A DNA stretch of 64,000 bases. Source: Synechococcus sp. CS-1325. Lineage in GTDB: Bacteria > Cyanobacteriota > Cyanobacteriia > PCC-6307 > Cyanobiaceae. The notes under the pieces were generated by a model. That model did not search any database. It saw nothing but the letters and a program-made list of their open reading frames with translations, and was not told where the DNA came from. The stretch lies in the NCBI GenBank assembly GCA_025128135.1, contig JAHLYW010000035.1, positions 1 to 64,000 of the forward strand, given 5' to 3'. Shown here in pieces: positions 33,725-43,676 of the stretch (within the stretch, counting starts at the first letter, position 1; every line of letters starts with the position of its first letter). Made by a program: the position numbers and the translations under genes.

Positions 33725-34798
33725 ATGACCAGCTACCGGATCACCCTCCTGCCCGGTGATGGCATTGGACCGGAGATCACGGCCGTGGCTTGTCAACTGC
33801 TCGATGCTGTGAGCGGGCGCTATGGCTTCGAGCTGAACTACAACGCCCATCCGATCGGTGGCGCCGCCATCGATGCCCACGGGGAGCCGCTTCCCGCCAG
33901 CACCCTGGAGGCCTGCCGAGAGAGTGATGCGGTGCTGCTGGCCGCCATCGGTGGCCCCCGCTATGACGGCCTGCCGAGGGCCCAGCGGCCGGAGAGCGGC
34001 CTGCTGGGGCTGAGATCCGGCCTGGAGCTGTTCGCCAATCTGCGCCCGGTCAAGGTCATCCCGGCCCTGGTCGGCGCCAGCAGCCTCAAGCCCGAGGTGA
34101 TCGAGGGTGTGGATCTGATGGTGGTGCGGGAACTCACCGGCGGCATCTACTTCGGCACACCGAAGGGGCGGGTGGAGGCCGACGGCCATGTGCGGGCCTT
34201 CAACACGATGGCCTACAGCGACTATGAAATCGATCGGATCGCCCGTGTGGCCTTCCAGCTGGCAAGCGAACGCGACAGCAGACTCTGCAGCGTCGACAAG
34301 GCGAACGTGCTGGATGTGAGCCAGCTCTGGCGTGACCGGGTCGAGGCGATCAGCACCGAGTACCCATCAGTGGCCCTCAGCCATCTGTACGTCGACAACG
34401 CCGCGATGCAACTGGTGCGGGCCCCGAAGCAGTTCGATGTGCTGCTCACCAGCAACCTGTTCGGCGACATCCTCAGCGACGAGGCCGCCATGCTGACCGG
34501 CAGCATCGGCCTGCTTCCTTCGGCCTCGCTGGGCTCCAGCGGACCGGGGGTGTTCGAGCCGGTGCATGGTTCGGCGCCGGACATCGCCGGTCAGGACAAG
34601 GCCAATCCGCTGGCGATGGTGCTCTCCGGCGCCATGCTGCTGCGGGTGGGCCTGAAGCAGCCGGCCGCCGCCGCCGACCTGGAGAAGGCCGTGGCCCGGG
34701 TGCTGGCGGCCGGGCATCGCACCGCCGACCTGGCCGGTCCCGGCGAGACGACTGTGGGCTGCCGGCGGATGGGGGAACTGGTGCTGGCCGCCCTCTGA
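33725..34798 (+). CDS. leuB: 3-isopropylmalate dehydrogenase
   Basis: A 357-residue enzyme of leucine biosynthesis. The start [19 protein letters not shown] is classical. Substrate and metal residues are in [37 protein letters not shown] and [14 protein letters not shown], and the NAD-binding loop is [17 protein letters not shown]. Complete and unremarkable. Confidence 0.97.
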   Translation: MTSYRITLLPGDGIGPEITAVACQLLDAVSGRYGFELNYNAHPIGGAAIDAHGEPLPASTLEACRESDAVLLAAIGGPRYDGLPRAQRPESGLLGLRSGLELFANLRPVKVIPALVGASSLKPEVIEGVDLMVVRELTGGIYFGTPKGRVEADGHVRAFNTMAYSDYEIDRIARVAFQLASERDSRLCSVDKANVLDVSQLWRDRVEAISTEYPSVALSHLYVDNAAMQLVRAPKQFDVLLTSNLFGDILSDEAAMLTGSIGLLPSASLGSSGPGVFEPVHGSAPDIAGQDKANPLAMVLSGAMLLRVGLKQPAAAADLEKAVARVLAAGHRTADLAGPGETTVGCRRMGELVLAAL

Positions 34799-34841
34799 CC
34801 GGTGACCTGCGAAACTCGAACTCGCCTTTCCCCTGTCGCCG

Positions 34842-35744
34842 ATGTCCAAGCGTCACCCGATTGTGGCTGTCACCGGGTCTTCCGGCGCCGGGACCAGCAC
34901 CGTCAAACGCGCCTTCGAGCACATCTTCGAGCGTGAAGGCATCGTCCCGGTGGTGGTGGAGGGCGACAGCTTCCACCGTTTTGAACGGGGACCGATGAAG
35001 CAGGAGATGGCCAAGGCCCAGGCAGCGGGTGTCAACTTCTCCCACTTCGGACCGGAAGCGAACGTGTTCGAAAAGCTTCAGGAGGTTTTTCACTCCTATG
35101 CCGGAACCGGCCAGGGTGAAAAGCGCTACTACCTGCACAGTCCGGAGGAAGCCGCCCAGCACAACAGCCGCCTCGGCACCAGCCTCGAACCGGGTCAGTT
35201 CACCCCCTGGGAGGCGATGCCCCCCGATACCGACCTGCTCTTCTACGAGGGCCTCCACGGTGGCGTGGTCGGTGAGGGCTACGACGTGGCCTCCCTGGTG
35301 GATCTGCTGATCGGTGTGGTGCCGATCGCCAACCTGGAGTGGATCCAGAAGATCAGCCGGGATAACGCCGAGCGGGGCTATTCAGCCGATGCGATCGTGG
35401 ACACGATCCTGCGGCGCATGCCCGACTACATCAACCACATCTGTCCCCAGTTCAGCCGCACGGATATCAACTTCCAGCGCGTGCCCACGGTGGACACCTC
35501 CAACCCGTTCATCTGCCGGAACATCCCCTCTCCGGATGAGAGCTTCGTGATCATCCATTTCCGCAAGGGGGCCAGGGAGAAGTGGGGGATCGATTTCTCC
35601 TATCTGCTCCGGATGATCCACGACTCCTTCATGTCCAGCCCCACCAGCATCGTCGTCAATGGCGGCAAGATGGGATTCGCCATGGAGATCATCCTCACCC
35701 CGATCATCCATCGAATGATCGAGGAGAAGGAAAAAGCGACCTGA
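34842..35744 (+). CDS. prkB: phosphoribulokinase, proteobacterial (class I) type
   Basis: A 300-residue kinase. P-loop VAVTGSSGAGTSTVKRAFEHIF, then VVVEGDSFHRFERGPMKQEM, FYEGLHGG and DLLIGVVPIANLEWIQKISRD match the short octameric phosphoribulokinase of purple bacteria. The cyanobacterial Calvin-cycle enzyme is usually a longer (about 333-residue) class II form, so this is probably a second paralogue. Enzyme activity on ribulose-5-phosphate is predicted, not shown. Confidence 0.85.
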   Translation: MSKRHPIVAVTGSSGAGTSTVKRAFEHIFEREGIVPVVVEGDSFHRFERGPMKQEMAKAQAAGVNFSHFGPEANVFEKLQEVFHSYAGTGQGEKRYYLHSPEEAAQHNSRLGTSLEPGQFTPWEAMPPDTDLLFYEGLHGGVVGEGYDVASLVDLLIGVVPIANLEWIQKISRDNAERGYSADAIVDTILRRMPDYINHICPQFSRTDINFQRVPTVDTSNPFICRNIPSPDESFVIIHFRKGAREKWGIDFSYLLRMIHDSFMSSPTSIVVNGGKMGFAMEIILTPIIHRMIEEKEKAT

Positions 35745-35773
35745 CCGATTAAGCTCTCACCATCGATCTGTCT

Positions 35774-36112
35774 TTGGTGAGGCCAATCTCCTTCACCACA
35801 CCCCCTGAACCCAGCACCCCCTGCTCCGCTCCATCCTTCGTGATCCGCGGAGCCGGTGGCCAGGGCGTCAGCCCCCTGCGCTGGGATCAGATCAACAGTG
35901 GAGATGTGCTCAGGAGGGCTCGTCAGATCTATTTTCATTACGTTGAACAGTGCCCGGCCGGCGGGGCCCCGATCGGGATTGTTCTGCAGGGTCACAGCTC
36001 CCAGGGTCGGGTGGTCTTCGACACACCGGTGCTTCTGCCCGAGGAGCAATTCATCCCCCTGGATCTGATCCGCAGCCGGGGCGGACGGCCCCGCGGCTTC
36101 CGCTCGCCATGA
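35774..36112 (+). CDS. conserved hypothetical protein
   Basis: A 112-residue frame from GTG 35774. A shorter start at GTG 35840 gives VIRGAGGQGVSPLRWDQI and may be correct, because the first 22 residues are Pro/Ser-rich and look untranslated. No family recognised; the core RRARQIYFHYVEQCPAGGAPIGIVLQG looks folded. An inverted repeat CTCACC/GGTGAG (about 35756-35779) overlaps the first start. Its stop overlaps the next start by four bases. Confidence 0.55.
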   Translation: MVRPISFTTPPEPSTPCSAPSFVIRGAGGQGVSPLRWDQINSGDVLRRARQIYFHYVEQCPAGGAPIGIVLQGHSSQGRVVFDTPVLLPEEQFIPLDLIRSRGGRPRGFRSP

Positions 36113-36942
36113 CCGATCCAGCCCTGGCCCTGCTGGTCGCCCTTCTGGGTGCCTGCGTCGGCAGCTTTCTCAATGTGGTGGCCTGGCGGCTGCCCCGCCA
36201 GGAATCCCTGTTCTTCCCCGCCAGCCGCTGCCCTCGCTGTGGCAGCAGCCTTGCCTGGCATGACAATCTGCCGGTGCTGGGCTGGCTCCGGCGTCGCGGC
36301 CGCTGCGGCCACTGCCAGGGGCCGATCGCCGTGCGCTATCCCCTGGTGGAACTGCTCACGGCCGGGCTCTGGGTGGCGGTGCTGCTGGCCAGGCCGGACG
36401 CCATGGGACCGGTTTCCCCCTGGCTGCTGCTGCCGGCCGGTTGGCTGCTGGTGAGCTGGTTGATTCCACTGGTGCTGATCGACTGCGATCACCTCTGGCT
36501 GCCGGAACCCCTCTGCCGCTGGGGCCTGCTGCTGGGCCTGGCCATCACCACCACGCTGGGGCTGAGTCAGTCGGCGGGCTTTGCCCGCGCCCAGCTGTTC
36601 GATCACCTGCTCGCCGCGGCCATCGGGCTTCTGGCCTTCGAGGGCCTCAGTGCCCTGGCTGAGCGGTTGATCGGCCAACCCGCCCTTGGCCTCGGCGATG
36701 CCAAGCTCACCGCCCTGCTGGGGGCCTGGCTGGGCCTGCTCGGCATGGGGTTGGCGGTGAGCTTGGCGGTGCTGGCGGGAGCTCTGGTCGGCGGGGTGGC
36801 CCGGCTGTGCGGATGGCTCAAGCCCAGGCAACCCTTTCCATTCGGGCCGTTTCTGGCCTTCGGTGGCCTTGCTGTCTGGCTGGCCGGTGAAGCCTGGTGG
36901 CTGCGGCAGCAGGAAGCTTTCTTCAGCGGCTTCAGCCTTTAA
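36109..36942 (+). CDS. pilD: prepilin peptidase / N-methyltransferase (A24 family)
   Basis: A 277-residue membrane protein. The cytoplasmic N-terminal methyltransferase region has the zinc tetracysteine set Cys41, Cys44, Cys66 and Cys69. The aspartyl protease residues are Asp in LIDCDHLWLP and in LGLGDAKLTALLG (GxGD type). It processes and methylates type IV prepilins and pseudopilins. The overlap with the upstream hypothetical gene suggests cotranscription. Confidence 0.93.
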   Translation: MTDPALALLVALLGACVGSFLNVVAWRLPRQESLFFPASRCPRCGSSLAWHDNLPVLGWLRRRGRCGHCQGPIAVRYPLVELLTAGLWVAVLLARPDAMGPVSPWLLLPAGWLLVSWLIPLVLIDCDHLWLPEPLCRWGLLLGLAITTTLGLSQSAGFARAQLFDHLLAAAIGLLAFEGLSALAERLIGQPALGLGDAKLTALLGAWLGLLGMGLAVSLAVLAGALVGGVARLCGWLKPRQPFPFGPFLAFGGLAVWLAGEAWWLRQQEAFFSGFSL

Positions 36943-36974
36943 TGGAGGGATCGCTCCGATCCCGCTGATCATCG

Positions 36975-37850
36975 ATGTCGCTGTTCGACTGGTTCGCCGA
37001 TCGCCGCAAGACCACACCGGTGGTGCGTGCCGCCCAGGACGTCGAGGACCGCGATGGCCTCTGGAGCAAATGTCCGGAATGTTCCCTGGTGGTCTACCGC
37101 AAGGATCTGATCGCCAACGCCAGTGTCTGCAGCGGATGTGGCCATCACCACCGGATTGACAGCGCCGCCCGGCTGCGGCTGATGGCCGATGAGGGCAGTT
37201 TCGAGCCGATCGATCGTGAGCTTTCCCCCACGGATCCGCTGGCCTTCAAGGATCGCCGCAGCTACGCCGATCGCATCCTCGACACCCAGGGCAGCACCGG
37301 ACTGCGGGATGCCGTCGTCACCGGTTTCGGCCGCCTGGATGGGATCCCTCTGGCCCTGGGGGTGATGGATTTCCGCTTCATGGGCGGTTCGATGGGGTCG
37401 GTGGTGGGGGAGAAGCTCACCCGACTGATCGAGGCGGCGACGGATCGGCGGGTCCCGGTGGTGATCGTCTGCGCCTCCGGCGGTGCCCGCATGCAGGAGG
37501 GGATGCTCAGCCTGATGCAGATGGCCAAGATCTCCGGTGCCCTGCAGCGCCATCGCCAGGCTGAACTCCTCTACATCCCCCTGCTCACCCATCCCACCAC
37601 CGGCGGGGTGACGGCCAGCTTCGCGATGCTCGGTGATCTGATTCTGGCCGAGCCGAAGGCGCTGATCGGCTTTGCCGGCCGTCGTGTGATCGAGCAGACC
37701 CTGCGGGAGAAGCTTCCCGATGGCTTCCAGACCGCCGAGTACCTCCAGGACCACGGTTTCATCGATCTGATCGTGCCTCGCACCCGGCAGAAGACCATCC
37801 TGGCCAGCCTGCTCCGCCTGCACGGCTGCGGCTGTCCGGTGGCGGCCTGA
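36975..37850 (+). CDS. accD: acetyl-CoA carboxylase carboxyltransferase beta subunit
   Basis: A 291-residue subunit of the ACC carboxyltransferase that makes malonyl-CoA for fatty acids. The N-terminal zinc ribbon has Cys33, Cys36, Cys52 and Cys55. The crotonase-like core includes [38 protein letters not shown] and [21 protein letters not shown]. Complete. Confidence 0.97.
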   Translation: MSLFDWFADRRKTTPVVRAAQDVEDRDGLWSKCPECSLVVYRKDLIANASVCSGCGHHHRIDSAARLRLMADEGSFEPIDRELSPTDPLAFKDRRSYADRILDTQGSTGLRDAVVTGFGRLDGIPLALGVMDFRFMGGSMGSVVGEKLTRLIEAATDRRVPVVIVCASGGARMQEGMLSLMQMAKISGALQRHRQAELLYIPLLTHPTTGGVTASFAMLGDLILAEPKALIGFAGRRVIEQTLREKLPDGFQTAEYLQDHGFIDLIVPRTRQKTILASLLRLHGCGCPVAA

Positions 37851-37853
37851 GCC

Positions 37854-38282
37854 ATGCACGGACGTCGACCGCTGAGCTGGAGATCCCAGGGCCCAGCAGG
37901 CTGGTGGTTCAGGCTGGCCCTGGCCTGTTCCCTGGCGGTCAGCCTTCTGGTGGGAGCGGCCCCGCTCCTGGCTTCCCCCGTCAGCTGGAAGGAGGTTGCC
38001 GCCAGTGCGGAGGGCCGGCAGTGGTGGGATGAGGGCAGCCTGCGGCGCAGCCGGGATGGCTACCTGTCGGTCCTGAGCCGCTACAAGCCAGCCGACACCA
38101 GCCAGGCGGGAGAGCTTTATGTGATGGAGGTGGATTGTCTCCAGCAGCGCTTCCGCGACACCTCCGTCAATGGTCTGCCCCGCTTCAGGGCGGCCTGGCA
38201 GCCCGCCGATGGCGACGCCCTGATCCGTGCCGTGCTGCAAGAGGCCTGTGCGGCCGGCCTTCCCCTGCTGGCCTCCGGATGA
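37854..38282 (+). CDS. secreted or anchored hypothetical protein
   Basis: A 142-residue protein with a long basic N-terminus and a hydrophobic segment (WFRLALACSLAVSLLVGAAPLLA, signal peptide, cleavage probably at LLAS). The mature part SWKEVAASAEGRQWWDEGSLRRSRDGYLSVLSRY looks conserved. Two Cys (VDCLQQRF, EACAAG). It lies three bases after accD and overlaps the next gene by four bases. Function unknown. Confidence 0.65.
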   Translation: MHGRRPLSWRSQGPAGWWFRLALACSLAVSLLVGAAPLLASPVSWKEVAASAEGRQWWDEGSLRRSRDGYLSVLSRYKPADTSQAGELYVMEVDCLQQRFRDTSVNGLPRFRAAWQPADGDALIRAVLQEACAAGLPLLASG

Positions 38283-39391
38283 ACGTGGCCTCAGCATCCT
38301 CCCCACCTCTGAAGGTCGCGGTCGCAGGTCTGGGTTTCGGCGCCGCTGTCCATCTGCCCGCCCTGCAGGCCTGCCCGAACACCGAAGCGGTGGCGCTCTG
38401 GCATCCCCGCCCGGCCCGGCTGGAGGCCGCCTGCCGATCGTCCGGCTTGCCGGGGTTCAGCGATTTCGAGGCGCTGCTCGCCGATCCGAGCATCGAGGCG
38501 GTGGTGATCGCGACCCCACCCGCACCCCGGTTTGCCCTCGCCCGCACCGCCCTCGCAGCGGGCAAACACCTGATGCTCGAAAAACCCGTCTGCCTCCATG
38601 CCGAGCAGATCCTTGATCTGCAACGACTGGCCGTGACGGCCGGCTTGAGCGTGGCGGTTGATTTCGAGTACCGGGCCGTGCCGATGTTCCTGCAGCTCGA
38701 AGCGCTGCTCGCGGGCGGGGTGATCGGTGAGCCCTGGCTGGTGAAGCTGGACTGGCTGATGGGCAGCCGTGCCGATGCCGGCCGACCCTGGAGCTGGTAT
38801 TCCCAGCGTCAGGAAGGGGGCGGGGTGCTCGGAGCCCTGGGCACCCATGCCTTCGACATGCTGCATTGGCTGATCGGACCGTCCACATCCGTCTCGGCCT
38901 CCCTGTCCACCGCCATTGCGAGCAGGCCCCTGGCCGACGGCAGCGGTGCCCAGGGCGTGGTGGATGCCGACGACATCGCTCTGTTGTCGATCGATCTGCA
39001 GGCCGGTACGGCCGGCAGGGTCCCCGCCCAGCTCAGCCTGGCCTCGGTGACGCGGCCAGGGCGGGGCTGCTGGCTCGAGCTGCATGGCAGCAAGGGCGCC
39101 CTGGTGCTCGGCAGCGACAACCAGGCCGACTATGTGCATGGCTTCCAGCTCTGGCGCTCGACAGGGACGGCCTCCGTGCAGCCGGTTCCCGTGGATCCCC
39201 GTTTTGCGTTCTCCCGCACCTGGGCTGATGGCCGGATTGCTCCGGTGGCCAGGATCCATGCGGCCTGGAGTGCCAGCGTGCGCGAGGGCAGGCCGATGGT
39301 GCCGGGTCTCGGAGAGGGCTATCACAGTCAGCGATGCTGCGATCTGGCCCTGGCCTCGGCGGAATCAGGTCAGCGCCAGAGCATCACCTAG
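38279..39391 (+). CDS. Gfo/Idh/MocA-family oxidoreductase
   Basis: A 370-residue NAD(P)-dependent oxidoreductase. The Rossmann part is [19 protein letters not shown], followed by [32 protein letters not shown] with the EKP catalytic-Lys motif. The C-terminal alpha/beta domain follows ([21 protein letters not shown]). Substrate (a sugar or inositol-type alcohol) cannot be deduced. ATGA overlap with the secreted hypothetical gene. Confidence 0.85.
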   Translation: MNVASASSPPLKVAVAGLGFGAAVHLPALQACPNTEAVALWHPRPARLEAACRSSGLPGFSDFEALLADPSIEAVVIATPPAPRFALARTALAAGKHLMLEKPVCLHAEQILDLQRLAVTAGLSVAVDFEYRAVPMFLQLEALLAGGVIGEPWLVKLDWLMGSRADAGRPWSWYSQRQEGGGVLGALGTHAFDMLHWLIGPSTSVSASLSTAIASRPLADGSGAQGVVDADDIALLSIDLQAGTAGRVPAQLSLASVTRPGRGCWLELHGSKGALVLGSDNQADYVHGFQLWRSTGTASVQPVPVDPRFAFSRTWADGRIAPVARIHAAWSASVREGRPMVPGLGEGYHSQRCCDLALASAESGQRQSIT

Positions 39392-39509
39392 AATCACCCC
39401 AACCCGGTTGGGTCTTTGCTCCAACACCGTTGGGTCCCCGATCGTCTGCAGTCCGGCCCAGCCGGTTCCACCGACGCTCCATCCACCACTTCCTCCAGAG
39501 GTTTTCACC
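39392..39509 (+). promoter_or_regulatory. fba upstream region with palindrome and repeated GTTGGGTC
   Basis: A 118-bp gap. CCCAACCCGGTTGGG at 39398-39412 is a near-perfect palindrome followed by TCTTT. GTTGGGTC recurs about 24 bp later within CCAACACCGTTGGGTCC. It may contain a weak terminator of the upstream operon or an operator for the aldolase gene. A -10/-35 pair was not obvious. Confidence 0.45.
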
Positions 39510-40583
39510 ATGGCCCTCGTTCCGCTTCGGCTGCTGCTCGACCACGCCGCTGAGAACGGCTATGGCATCCCCGCCTTCAACGTCAACAACCTGGAGCAGG
39601 TGCAGTCGATCATGGAGGCTGCCTACGAAACCGACAGTCCCGTCATCCTGCAGGCCTCCCGTGGCGCCCGCCAGTACGCCGGAGAAAACTTCCTGCGCCA
39701 CCTGATCCTGGCCGCTGTCGAAACCTATCCGGGCATTCCGGTGGTGATGCACCAGGACCACGGCAACAGCCCGGCCACCTGCTTCGGTGCCGCCGCCAAC
39801 GGCTTCACTTCCGTGATGATGGATGGCTCCCTGGAAGCAGACGCCAAGACTCCCGCCAGCTACGACTACAACGTCGCTGTCACCAAGGAAGTGGTGGATG
39901 TGGCCCACGCCATCGGCGTGAGTGTGGAAGGGGAGCTCGGTTGCCTGGGATCCCTGGAAACCGGCAAGGGTGAGGCCGAGGACGGCCATGGCTTCGATGG
40001 CGCCCTCTCCCGTGACCAGCTGCTCACCGATCCTGCCGAGGCGGCCGATTTCGTGGCCAAGACCAAAGTGGATGCCCTCGCGATCGCGATCGGCACCAGC
40101 CACGGCGCCTACAAGTTCACCCGCAAGCCCACCGGCGAAGTGCTGGCCATCTCCAGGATTGCCGAGATCCACAAGGCCATCCCCAACACCCACCTGGTGA
40201 TGCACGGTTCCAGCTCCGTCCCCCAGGAGTGGCTTGACATGATCAACAAGTACGGCGGCTCGATCCCCGAAACCTACGGGGTGCCGGTGGAAGAGATCCA
40301 GAACGGCATCAGGAACGGTGTGCGCAAGATCAACATTGACACCGACAACCGCCTGGCCTTCACCGCTGCCGTCCGGGAGGCCGCTTTCAAGGATCCTGCC
40401 AACTTCGACCCCCGCCACTTCAACAAGCCGGCCAGGGCCTACATGAAGCAGGTCTGCCTTGATCGCTATCAGCAATTCTGGTGTGCCGGCCAGGCCAGCA
40501 AGATCAAGCAGCAGAACATCAACTTCTACGCCGATCTCTACGCCAAGGGCCTGCTCGACCCCAAAACAGCCGTGGCGGTCTGA
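39510..40583 (+). CDS. fba: class II fructose-bisphosphate aldolase
   Basis: A 357-residue zinc aldolase of the Calvin cycle and glycolysis, also active on sedoheptulose bisphosphate in cyanobacteria. Metal-binding residues lie in [37 protein letters not shown], and the later [22 protein letters not shown] is the class II C-terminal signature. ATG at 39510. Followed by a clear terminator. Confidence 0.96.
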   Translation: MALVPLRLLLDHAAENGYGIPAFNVNNLEQVQSIMEAAYETDSPVILQASRGARQYAGENFLRHLILAAVETYPGIPVVMHQDHGNSPATCFGAAANGFTSVMMDGSLEADAKTPASYDYNVAVTKEVVDVAHAIGVSVEGELGCLGSLETGKGEAEDGHGFDGALSRDQLLTDPAEAADFVAKTKVDALAIAIGTSHGAYKFTRKPTGEVLAISRIAEIHKAIPNTHLVMHGSSSVPQEWLDMINKYGGSIPETYGVPVEEIQNGIRNGVRKINIDTDNRLAFTAAVREAAFKDPANFDPRHFNKPARAYMKQVCLDRYQQFWCAGQASKIKQQNINFYADLYAKGLLDPKTAVAV

Positions 40584-40620
40584 GCTCCGAGTCGGGGCCG
40601 CAGGCCAGGCCGATCAGTCC

Positions 40621-40650
40621 GGGGAGAGCGTTAGCTCTCCCCATTTTTTT
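40621..40650 (+). terminator. Rho-independent terminator after fba
   Basis: Perfect 9-bp stem GGGGAGAGC/GCTCTCCCC with a 4-nt loop (GTTA), followed by ATTTTTTT. The T-run is on the plus strand only, so it ends the fba transcript and not the convergent UPF0182 transcript. Confidence 0.92.
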
Positions 40651-40688
40651 GGGCCAGGCTCGCAGGACCAGCCTCAAGGGCCGCCGGC

Positions 40689-43535
40689 TCACGGGATCGC
40701 TGCGAAGCCCGGGATCTGGAAGGCCGGGGAACCAGCCACCGAAACGAGCTTCTTCAGGGCCGTGGCCAGGTCCCGTTCCATCACAAAGCGGCGACCATCG
40801 GTCACCACCACCCGCACCAGGGTCGGCAGATCATTGCTGCTGGAACGCAGATAGATCGGCTCCACATACAGCAATCCCTCCCCCACCGGCAGGACAAGCA
40901 GGTTGCCGCGCACCAGCTGGGAGCCGCCGGCCCGGCCCCAGAGGCCGAACTGAAGACTGATCTGCGGATCCTGGGCGATCAGGGAGGAAATCTGCTCGGG
41001 GCCCAGCAGGAGGCGCTGCTGGGGAAAACGCACGAGCAGCAGCTCTCCGTAGTTGGGTGGATCGTTCCGGGCCGCCAGCCAACCGACCAGATTGGAGCGT
41101 TTCACCGGCGAGAAGGGCAGCAGCAGGACGAACTCCGGTTTCTGTTCCCCCGGCAGCTGCAGGGTGGCGTGATACGGCTGAACCGGTACGGATTTGGAGT
41201 CGTAGATCTCCGAAGGCACCGCCCACTCGTCCTCACTGTTGTAGAAGGTCCGCACGTCGGTCACGTGATAACGCAGCAGCCGCTCCGATTGAATCGCGAA
41301 CTGGCTGAGCGGCACGCGGATGTGCTGCAACAACGGCTTCGGCATCGCCGCGATCGGTCTGAACAGCTCGGGGAAGGCCCGTTGCCAGGTGCGGAGAATG
41401 GGATCGGAAGGGTCGCTCACGTAGAGCCAGAGGCGGCCGTCATGGGCATCCACCACGGCCTTGACCGGATTGCGCAGGTAGCGGATTCCACTGGCATTGG
41501 CCTCGCTGTAGGGGTAGCTGCGGCTTGTGGTGAACCCATCGAGCATCCAGTACTGGTGCTGGCCGGGCCGGTGACCCGGGCTGGTCTTCAGGTCGACGGT
41601 GACGAGATATGGCTCGCTTTCGAAGGAGAGGAAGGGGGCCAGGGCCCGGAGCCGCTCCTTCACCTGGCGCCGGATCAGCAGGAGCGATCGGGGAGTGAAG
41701 GACCCGCTGAACAGCACCCTGGGCTCGCTGAGGTAGGTGGCCGCCTTGAACCGCTGCCAGGCATTGCCGAGTCGGATGCCCAGCGTCCCTTCGAAGTGGT
41801 TCCAGACGTTGAGCTCTCCCGACGGATAGTCGAACTCCTCCACCTGGGTCGGCGCAATGGCGTAGGACGCTGGTGCCGAGCCGTAGTAGAGGCGTGGACG
41901 GCCCACCGGGAAAGCCCTTCTGGCACTCGCATCGCTGATCCCCAGGGCGGCGATGCCCTGGACAACAGCGCTGGGCCCGAGATCCTTCACCAGGAAACTG
42001 GGCAGCCCATCGGGCCCGAAGACGTTCACAGGTGACACCGTGAAGCCGTAGCCATGGGTGAAGACAAGATGCCGGTTCAGCCAGGTGCGTGAGCCGCTCG
42101 GCAAGGCGCTGGTGTCGATTTCCCGCGCCGCGATCAGCACCTGTTGGGACACCGTGTTCTGGTTCGGATCCCCGAGCACATAGCGATCGACCGCCGCTGA
42201 GGGAAATGTGTAATAGAGCCGGAGCTGCTGCAGCTGGCGGTTGGCGGCCAGCAGTGGCCGGCTGTCCCAGAGGCGGATGTTGGCCAGGGTTCCCGGCGCG
42301 GCATCGAGATCGGCCTGGGTGAGCTGTTGTTTGGGCTTGAGGGTGAGCTCTTTGACGTTGTTCAGACCGAAGGCCTTTCGGGTGGCGCTGATGCTCCGTT
42401 TCAGGTACTCCGTTTCCACCACCAGCTCCCTGGGTTCCACCCAGAGCCGCTGCACCTGTGGCGCCACCAGGAATTCAGCGATCGGCAGCAGCAGGGCGGT
42501 TCCCACCAGGGGCAGCAGGGTGAGTTGGCGCAACCAGTGGCGTCGCATCGGCACCACCAGGCCGAACGCCGTCAGCGCCAGCAACACTGAAAGCAGCAGC
42601 CGCAACGGCAAGCGCACATGCAGATCAACGAAACCGGCCCCGGAGGCCACCCCACTGCCGTGCACCATCAGATCAAAGGGGGACAGGGCCGCGCTCAGCG
42701 CAGCCACAGCCGCCAGAACGGCGATCTGGGGCTTGAGCACCGCTTTCTGGTCGAGGCTGAGCCCGACGAAGTGCAGATCACTCAACGTGCTGCCCTCGGT
42801 GAAGGTGAGCCAGAGGCAACCGGCCAGGCCAACGGTCGCCTGGGCGAACAGAACGCTGAGCAACAGCCTCAGGGCCGGCAATTGCAGCACCGTGAAGCTG
42901 AGGTCGAACCCTGTGAGCGGGTCGCTGGCATCGAAGGGGACAGCCAGCAGAGCCGGAACCCAGAGGCTCCAGCCGCGGGCCAGGGCCGTGGCCGATCCGG
43001 CCAGGGCCGCGGACAGCAGCAACCGCAGGGTGGTGAGGGGCCAGACCATCAGCGGCAGCAGCAGGGCAGCCCCAAGGCCGGCCAGTAGCAGGGGCGGCAG
43101 GTCGGCAACAACGGGGAACCCGCTGATCACATCACCGCTGAACGGAGCTGCGATCAATCCCCTCGCCTGCACCCCCAGATAGGCCAGCCCACCCACGAGC
43201 ATGACCAGCAGGACCGCCAGAATGGCCAGAAGCGAGCCGCTGTCCAGCTGGAGCAGCGCCACGGCAGGCAGGGGTTTCGACCCGGCCCGTTGCCTCAGGA
43301 TCCAGCAGCGTTTGAGTTGCTGCAGCTGGAGCGGCACTCCCAGCCCCATCACCAGCAGAAAGGCGACCAGCTGGAGCAGCCAGCGGCGCAGCGCCACGGA
43401 TTCGAAGCCGAACTGGGCGAACCACTCCCATTCGATTCCCAGGCGTGGAACAGCGACCCCCAGCAGGAAGGCCGCGAGGGAGAGGAGTGCCGCGGCCTTG
43501 GCCAGCAGCAAGCGGGGCGGAGAACGCAAGGCCAC
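40689..43535 (-). CDS. UPF0182-family large membrane protein
   Basis: A 948-residue protein. The N-terminal third has about seven hydrophobic segments. The remainder is a large soluble domain with UPF0182-type blocks such as NIRLWDSRPLLAANRQLQQLRLYYTFPSAAVDRY, FTHGYGFTVSPVN, YYGSAPASYAIAPTQVEEFDYPSG, MLDGFTTSRSYPYSE and VKAVVDAHDGRLWLYVSDPSDPIL. The family (COG1615) is widespread in cyanobacteria and actinobacteria and has no known function. Convergent with fba, divergent from thrC. Confidence 0.9.
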   Translation of the reverse strand: MALRSPPRLLLAKAAALLSLAAFLLGVAVPRLGIEWEWFAQFGFESVALRRWLLQLVAFLLVMGLGVPLQLQQLKRCWILRQRAGSKPLPAVALLQLDSGSLLAILAVLLVMLVGGLAYLGVQARGLIAAPFSGDVISGFPVVADLPPLLLAGLGAALLLPLMVWPLTTLRLLLSAALAGSATALARGWSLWVPALLAVPFDASDPLTGFDLSFTVLQLPALRLLLSVLFAQATVGLAGCLWLTFTEGSTLSDLHFVGLSLDQKAVLKPQIAVLAAVAALSAALSPFDLMVHGSGVASGAGFVDLHVRLPLRLLLSVLLALTAFGLVVPMRRHWLRQLTLLPLVGTALLLPIAEFLVAPQVQRLWVEPRELVVETEYLKRSISATRKAFGLNNVKELTLKPKQQLTQADLDAAPGTLANIRLWDSRPLLAANRQLQQLRLYYTFPSAAVDRYVLGDPNQNTVSQQVLIAAREIDTSALPSGSRTWLNRHLVFTHGYGFTVSPVNVFGPDGLPSFLVKDLGPSAVVQGIAALGISDASARRAFPVGRPRLYYGSAPASYAIAPTQVEEFDYPSGELNVWNHFEGTLGIRLGNAWQRFKAATYLSEPRVLFSGSFTPRSLLLIRRQVKERLRALAPFLSFESEPYLVTVDLKTSPGHRPGQHQYWMLDGFTTSRSYPYSEANASGIRYLRNPVKAVVDAHDGRLWLYVSDPSDPILRTWQRAFPELFRPIAAMPKPLLQHIRVPLSQFAIQSERLLRYHVTDVRTFYNSEDEWAVPSEIYDSKSVPVQPYHATLQLPGEQKPEFVLLLPFSPVKRSNLVGWLAARNDPPNYGELLLVRFPQQRLLLGPEQISSLIAQDPQISLQFGLWGRAGGSQLVRGNLLVLPVGEGLLYVEPIYLRSSSNDLPTLVRVVVTDGRRFVMERDLATALKKLVSVAGSPAFQIPGFAAIP

Positions 43536-43676
43536 GGCCTGAGGCTAGACAGTGGTTCGGCGAATGGGCCGTCAGCCTGGAATCCAGCAATTACCTTTTA
43601 TCCAGATCTGCAAGGTCGGGATTTATCTGGCCGGTTGAACGGCGCTGCTAGCTTGCTCCTCTGCTGCTGTGGGACC

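Noticed and set aside
35756..35779. CTCACC/GGTGAG inverted repeat as an RNA switch
   Set aside because: Arms are only 6 bp with a loop of about 12, the affected start codon is itself uncertain, and no other structure supports a riboswitch.
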